Source: Eutypa lata
Lineage: Eukaryota; Ascomycota; Sordariomycetes; Xylariales; Diatrypaceae
Assembly (NCBI GenBank): GCA_022661535.1
Contig: JAKULF010000006.1
Span: 1,054,001 to 1,118,000 of the forward strand
Direction: 5' to 3'
Length of the DNA: 64,000 nucleotides
Shown here: piece by piece, positions 58,275 to 64,000 of the stretch
Position numbering within the stretch: the stretch's first letter is position 1
Layout of the letters: each line of letters begins with the position of its first letter
Translations under genes and position numbers: made by a program
The notes under the pieces: generated by a model
Databases searched by the model: none
The model's input: only the letters and a program-made list of their open reading frames with translations
What the model was told of the DNA's origin: nothing

Positions 58275-59886
58275 GCTGGAGGCGGTAGCGGGAAGGGGAG
58301 GGGCTTGTCTTAGTTGGTTTGGTCATATGAATGGACAACAGGACAGGGCCCTGCGAGGCGAGCAAGTGGGTTTGTGTTTGAAAAGGGATATGCGGAGTTT
58401 ATATTCATGATAGGCTGGATAGGTAGGTAGGTAGGTAGGTAGGTAGGTAGGTAGGTAGGTAGGTAGGTAGGTAGGTAGGTAGGTAGTGATGGAGGGGCAT
58501 GATTGAGTTAAGCGAGTACTACTGACCTGACGGTTCGACACGACACGTGGAAGATGGCGTCATTGTAGAGGCCCGAGTCGCCCGGTTTGAACCGCACCTG
58601 CTTCCAGGTCTCTTCGTCGTAGGCGGGGGCGCCATTCACTACAAGCCTCGCGTTAGAACCAGAGAGTGTGATGAAACTATGGAGGTAGATGGACAGGCGT
58701 GCTCTTACCGATGATGTTGGGTCTAAAGCGAAGGACATCCAGCTCTTGCAGCGCTTCGTCCTTCGGCACCTGAGAGCTGAAATCCTGCAGGCTGGGCAGG
58801 TTTAGTATATGAAGGGGATACTGCGCTCCCGGGTTAGTAACGAGGCAGCTTGATTCCGGTAGACGGGCCTCCTCATTCTCATAGTTCTTTAGGTAGTTTG
58901 CGAAGATAGTCTAATGATGGGGAAGACAGAAGCTAATAAATAAGACTTACGGCATCCTGGAATCCAGTGACGGGCTGGTACCCCGCCTCCGCCTTCCTCG
59001 GCGCGCACCTGTAGACCTCCCGCAACCGCGCCGGGTCGACGCGGAACAGGCCCAGCCTGTGGCTGACACCGAGGTAGAGCCGCAGCTCGGCCGGGAGCTC
59101 CCCCTCCACGTTCAGCGCGGAGACGGTGTCCTTCCAGATCCGCACGTCCTCGTACTCGTACCCCTTCTCGCGGACCTCGTCCCCGGACGGGAAGCCCACG
59201 GGCAGCATGACCTCGCGCTCGGCCTCGGCGGCCCAGCTCCGCTCGGCCAGCTTCGCGGCCAGGGTCTGCAGGGCGCCGCGCCACCCGAGGTCGCGCCACG
59301 GGAAGCGCAGGATCAGGAACGCGTCGGCGATCGGGTCGAGGCCCTGCCGCCGCATCTTGGCTTCGTCGGGCACCCACAGGTCCACCTTGACGTTGGCCAG
59401 GCGGGGGAACTGCCGCTGCGTGATGAACTCCCACGCGTCCTGGCTCTTCTCTCCCTTCTTGTCGGCGTCTGCGTCCGCGTCCGCATCTGCGTCCACGTCC
59501 ACGGGGGCGGGGAACCGGCTCCGGAGCTGCGCGAATGTGTAGATCCGGTCGAACTCGAGACCCGATGGTAGTACGCGGCTTTGGCTCACCTCGATGCCGC
59601 GGCATGACTTGACTGGGTAGATGACCAAGCTTTGGATGCGCGGTGATGCACCGGTCGCCGCCGCCGCCAAGCTCGACTGGTCCTGGAGGTTACTCTCGCC
59701 GCGCCCCACACCGGCCTTCGAGTGTGTTTGCAGTAAGGCGTCGCTCTTCTGCGGTGGGAATGGCGGAAAGACCAGCACAATTGGCACGAGGAACGCGGCA
59801 ACGGTAACTAGCAGTACCCAGATGGCATTATAATCTAAATTGAGGTCGCTGAGCGAGATGCCAGCTACTGCTGTTGTTTCTGCCAT
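57878..59886 (-). CDS. MOSC-domain protein, mARC-like molybdenum-cofactor oxidoreductase
   Basis: Four exons on the minus strand: 59886-58951, 58910-58709, 58638-58527 and 58151-57878, giving 507 residues. A single N-terminal membrane helix (about 20-42, IWVLLVTVAAFLVPIVLVF) is followed by the MOSC beta-barrel domain (IQSLVIYPVKSCRGIEVSQS at about 80-100). The C-terminal MOSC domain has LRFRPNIIV, KPGDSGLYNDAIFHVSCRTV and the cofactor-cysteine motif RCKMPNVHPSSG (Cys418). The order matches mitochondrial amidoxime reducing component proteins, which sit in the outer mitochondrial membrane and reduce N-hydroxylated compounds with cytochrome b5 and its reductase. The substrate is not known here. 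A (DA)n acidic run is encoded near 59465-59505. Intron 1 is only 40 bp; intron 3 is 375 bp and swollen by two microsatellites. Confidence 0.92.
58228..58271. repeat. (TG)n microsatellite in intron 3 of the MOSC gene
   Basis: About 22 TG units between TATG repeats and the 3' splice site of the intron. Confidence 0.97.
58421..58486. repeat. (AGGT)n microsatellite in intron 3 of the MOSC gene
   Basis: About 16 uninterrupted AGGT units (ACCT in the transcript sense) close to the donor end of the intron. Confidence 0.97.
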
Positions 59887-62800
59887 CTTTGCGCAAGCGC
59901 TTTTGCTCTACCCTTCCTTGGGGCTCTCTATTCGAAAAAGGGGGAGCACAATCAACTATAGAGAATGGAAAGAGGAAAGAGACAGAAAAAGGTAAAAATG
60001 ATATATGTCTCGGTCTACTTCGCTGGCAGCATCTTCAAACCAAACGGTTTCTGAAACCTCAAAGCACAAAGAAAGTTATACAGAAATACACGGAACTACA
60101 AATTCTTCAATTAATTATTGTAGTCGTGTCTTACAGCCGGTCACTCCGATTCTAGGAGTGAAACTGAAACTTTCCAACTTTGCAACACGAGCTATGATAT
60201 TGGTCACGTGAGTGAGAATCACGTAATGTGCGATGTGCAATTAACCGATTTGAAGCTTATATGCATACTTCCACGTATGAATATTATACCCAGGTGGTTG
60301 TCAATAATTGCCCAGTGTCAGCTTATCATCAGAAGTATAGGCTTTGCTCTAAGATGGATGTGCGTTATAATGCTCATCTACTCTGAGTCAACGGTCGTGA
60401 TGTTATTCTATGTTTTTGTTAAAGGTAGGGTGTGGTAGTGGAATAGATCACAACGGCTTAGAATGCTTACCTATACGAAAGCTCGTATTCGGAAAGTTGC
60501 TTATTTCTCTTGTTGACATTGGTAGGGCCGACACTGGTAGACACATTCAGAAGCATCTAATACCATATTTTGGAACTGAGCTACACTATTACTTGGGATA
60601 TCAAATAACTGGATTGCTTGATGATGAGCCAACGAACTGCTAACTAACTAACTGACTAACTGATAGACGTTTCAGATTGAGTGGGCAGTCCTCAACGACG
60701 AAGGCTAATTCCGACATTATCTGAGAATAATACAACGGGATATTGATCTCTTGGACATGGTTTTGTCTGCGATACGAGGCGGACGAGAATGTGCTTGACT
60801 AGCTAGCCCTGCGCCTATCTTTGTAGACGGAAAATATTCTGTCGCTAGTCCGGTGCGGCGTTCAGAATCGTAGGGATAGCTACTCCGAGCACCGACTACT
60901 CGGTCCGCTGGCCTGGATGAATCCTTGAAGGAAGCGGCTGGCTTGAATGAGAAGTAGGCATAATACATATGTAGTTATGTATGTAGCCTAACTATGTAGC
61001 CCTTAGAAGCTTCGAAGTGATATGTATCGTGAGTGCAAGGTAAGGAAAAATAGTTACATACTACGTACACCACTCCAATATCCACGGCGCCGCCGCCGAT
61101 GCTATGGAGGTGTCCCGCGAAATGCGGCTCCCAGAAATCTTCAACACACGCTAATCGGTGAGACCACAAGACCACCTGGTCCATGATGGTGGCCGAAGGA
61201 TTTCCTGGTTGGGTTAATGGTACTCGATTGAGCTTAACCGGGTGGAACTCGCTGCAGAGCCCTACACTGGTTCTATAATTTAGGTGCATGTGGTCAACTA
61301 GTCAGTATGCAGCGTTGACTGCATACCTACTTGTCGGCCGAGAAGAAGCAAGGGGCCCATGAAGGCCAAGGAAGATTTTTGCCCGTGAAATCTATGGGAT
61401 TATCAACCAAAGAGTCGGCGGTGAAGCTTTTGAAAGCAGCACGCACGCACGCACGCGCCAGCCCGCTCATTAATAACTGGCCGTGATGGGAAGCTGCGAA
61501 AAGCTCTGTGTGATTCGGCCACACCCCCAATGTTGAGATGAAAGGAAGAAAAAAAAACCCTTGTTCTACTCGGAGATATCGGAACGAATATGCCATACCC
61601 TAGTTGTTGTGACCCGGGCATGTCGAATCCTTCCCGGGCTCTGTTCGGGCTTTGATTTAGAATCGATAATGGGGAATTTCTTCTAATCTTTCTCTCCTCC
61701 CACAGACATCAACAGTCCTAGGTATCTTCGGAACCACGAAACCTAGTATTTGCTACTGGATGGGTGATGAGAGGGGCAGTGTCGGTGCCGCATATCTGGC
61801 GTCAAAACTATGAATAGAGTTTCAAGGCCACAACCGGAGCATCTTTAGTCAGGTCTTTTGCAAGAGCCATCATGTACATAGTGAGTTTTACTAACTACAT
61901 AGGTACTTACATATTAAAAAAAGACATTTCGGGGATTTCGTTCGTGCGCATATTGTAGTAGCGCGTGCTGGTGGGGTTGTTCGGATCTTGGGTTGCCGTC
62001 CTTGGAAGCTTCATGCCTGTTCCCCAGTCAGGCAGAAGGCGCTTATACTAGGATCTAAAATCGTGTTTGCGCCAGCCTCGACTCTCTTGAAAGCGCTTGA
62101 TGGTTCAAAGACGCGCTTCAGAATGAAGCACTTGAGCTGCAAGTGTCGAAACAATCCAGACAATATACCAATCAGCGTTACACTCCCGTCATCATAAAAG
62201 CATGTGAACAGGGGGTTGTTGCCAAGACTGACCCAGTTGAGGCCGTAGAAGAGTGAAGAGGTTTTTTTTATACATATCATATTCATTTTGTGTGCCTTGC
62301 ATTAGAACGGCGCACCAGTGCTACCTACCTTTTGAAGGGTTGATTAAGTAGAAACATTACGCTTTACATAGTTATAGGTAGCGTTTATATATGTGCATAT
62401 GCAGGGATTGATGACGGCATAAGCCTCATAATAGTCATATGTAGTAACGGATGAATATGCAAAGATAGGTAGCTGATAAAATGTAAGGTCGCCGACTCCT
62501 TATTTAGTTTAACTTATCATCCATATCTACCTATCTACACAAGTAGTAGGTGAAGGACGAAGATCGTGATACTAGTGGCAGTGCTAACTACTCCATCCAT
62601 CCACTGCGGTACGAATCTAGGATTATAGGAATGTAGGAGAAAGCCGACGGCGACAAGAGATCTATTTTGATTATGCAAGAACATCTCCGGACAGGTCCGG
62701 AGGTCTGCCCGAATTGCCGCGTCGAGAGAACCATTTCTTGCCCCGTCGTGAGCTCTTCTCATTCATATTGAACCACTCCTAGCCATAGTTAGCCGCAATA

Positions 62801-64000
62801 TCGCTGTATGTAAGCTACTAAAGTTGAGCCTAGACGTTACTAACATCGTAGTCTAAATTCCGCCATGTAGTTTTGTGAATCTCTACGCCATGCACTGTAC
62901 AAACAATCCTGGTTCTTTATACTCCACCTGCGGCATTTCCCGGCCGTCCTTGCTGCCCTGGTAACTACTACATATGTATGTAGTTCCACGTGTGGATTAA
63001 TGTTGCTGCACATACAACATACATACCTACCGCTACTCCTTGATGAGACGAAAGTTATGGGTAATATTTGCATGGAAGACGTCAATATCAACTGCGTGGT
63101 ATTCTTCTGGAACGACAGACAATAATAGCAATTTGATTTGTAAAATCCAATCTTGCGCAAGCCCGATGTAACTATCTGACTGCAAATGCGAGCTCACCCA
63201 CTTATGCCAGAGCATCAAGCTAGTCGTGACTAAACTACTTATGCGTGTACTTGCATCTTTTGAATTGGAGGTTCACCTCAGAGAGTATGCAGGTATGTAA
63301 GTTGGAACAGCGTGGCTTGTGTATAATCCTACGAAGATGGACCTTGAGATCTAGTTCGTCTTACATTCATATCCCCTTATTCGTAAAATAGATGAGTGAC
63401 TAATGGATGTTTCAAGACACGCAAGTTCTGGTTGTCATATTATTATTCCATTCTTCTGTTCCCAAATAGCATCTCGAAGAGACGTATGTCTGTGTCACTA
63501 TCCCATGATAGCGAAAGTGTTCCGGCTTAGTGGCCTCCATAGATAGGGAATGCGGCAACCCCGATAGTCTATTTCAACAACCTACGGTTTGAGTTTCCAG
63601 CTTACAACTTGAGCTGTAATATATGTGCTTGGTACCTAGTGCCGATGTTGGTGGTAGTTAAGCAGATATTCCGTTCTAACTGTTTTGCACAGTGGCATGT
63701 TAAATTGTTTCGTACGTCTATGTATGTACCAGTTAAAGTAAGAGCGTCAACACGAATTTTGATCTGCCTAGTTACCGTCATAGTACTGCTATGTAACATC
63801 AATACCAAGAGTTGAAATTATGGCTTATGCTTCTGCCTCATCTTCAGCTTCTACTATGTATGGCCTTCATCTATCCATTCAAGGAGGTAAACTCCGGCTT
63901 AATATGTAGAACTTTAAAGATGATCTCCACTAACCGCCGAGTTGTGGGGTATGATTTAACGGGTGAGCCTGGAGCTTTCGTGCTACCGTAGCAGCCGTAA
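59887..64000. other. Right-hand stretch without a supported gene
   Basis: About 4.1 kb. The first few hundred bases should hold the MOSC promoter. Minus-strand open frames at 60975-61289 (104 codons, with EDFWEPHFAGHLHSIGGGAV) and 61327-61596 (89 codons), and one at 62011-62286 (91 codons), are unrecognised and lack convincing splice partners. A GCAC run occurs at 61438-61457. I see no RNA gene or mobile element. Confidence 0.45.

Noticed and set aside
58421..58486. CRISPR-like or other spaced repeat array
   Set aside because: This and the other arrays are pure head-to-tail microsatellites without spacers, in eukaryotic nuclear DNA.
58889..59605. 238-codon minus-strand frame overlapping the MOSC gene
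   Set aside because: An out-of-frame Arg/Pro/Gly-rich shadow of the GC-rich MOSC exon 1.
60717..61596. Minus-strand frames that might form a spliced gene
   Set aside because: No pair of junctions with consistent phase and branch site could be found, and no domain was recognised.

Overview
The window reads as nuclear DNA of a filamentous ascomycete (Pezizomycotina, most likely Sordariomycetes). Introns are short (40-120 bp in most genes), with GTRNGT-type donors and CTAAC-like branch sites. The gene set is typical of such fungi: a WSC-type wall sensor, a relic of a highly reducing polyketide synthase, a STRIPAK-type MOB protein and a long disordered INCENP. Intergenic DNA is long, AT-rich and full of microsatellites and TAGGTA/TACCTA-type motifs. 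All gene models below were spliced by eye, and phases were checked across every junction. Functional names rest on recognised motifs, since no search was run.

Left part (1-21 kb). The window opens inside the low-complexity tail of a partial plus-strand gene (1-2292). A 7 kb repeat-rich spacer follows, then a four-exon WSC-domain membrane sensor (9451-10852). After another 5 kb spacer comes a seven-exon membrane-anchored collagen-like protein (16056-17792), convergent with a 204-residue unknown protein (17973-18587). At 19.5-20.9 kb lies a collapsed minus-strand relic: pieces of a highly reducing polyketide synthase ending in a recognisable acyl-carrier domain, with a decayed Zn2Cys6 regulator fragment beside it. 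It looks like the remains of a secondary-metabolite locus.

Middle (21-32 kb). This is an accessory, gene-poor, AT-rich region. It holds two small three-exon genes, 22043-22500 (+) and 28689-29286 (-). They share the N-terminal motif EAIIGIIGI and the same intron phases, and the second carries a 20-residue polyglutamine run. Between them are two decayed segments (about 24.4-24.8 kb and 26.2-26.5 kb) that resemble each other.

Right part (32-60 kb). This is a housekeeping block, mostly on the minus strand: a J-domain protein (31960-35144), INCENP of the chromosomal passenger complex (40341-44679), the CCR4-NOT subunit NOT2 (46275-48889), the zinc GTPase metallochaperone ZNG1 (50317-51758), MOB3/phocein on the plus strand and divergent from ZNG1 (52585-54283), and a MOSC/mARC-like molybdenum-cofactor protein (57878-59886). 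Between INCENP and NOT2 sits an ectopic, truncated 18S rRNA fragment interrupted by a complete-looking group I intron at the S788 site. The last 4 kb holds nothing I can support.

The points most worth a second look are the stray rDNA fragment with its group I intron, the MOB3 reading frame that continues 182 codons past a single in-frame TAG, the collagen-like membrane protein, the paired small gene family with its decayed neighbours, and a possible alternative first exon inside the long NOT2 intron.
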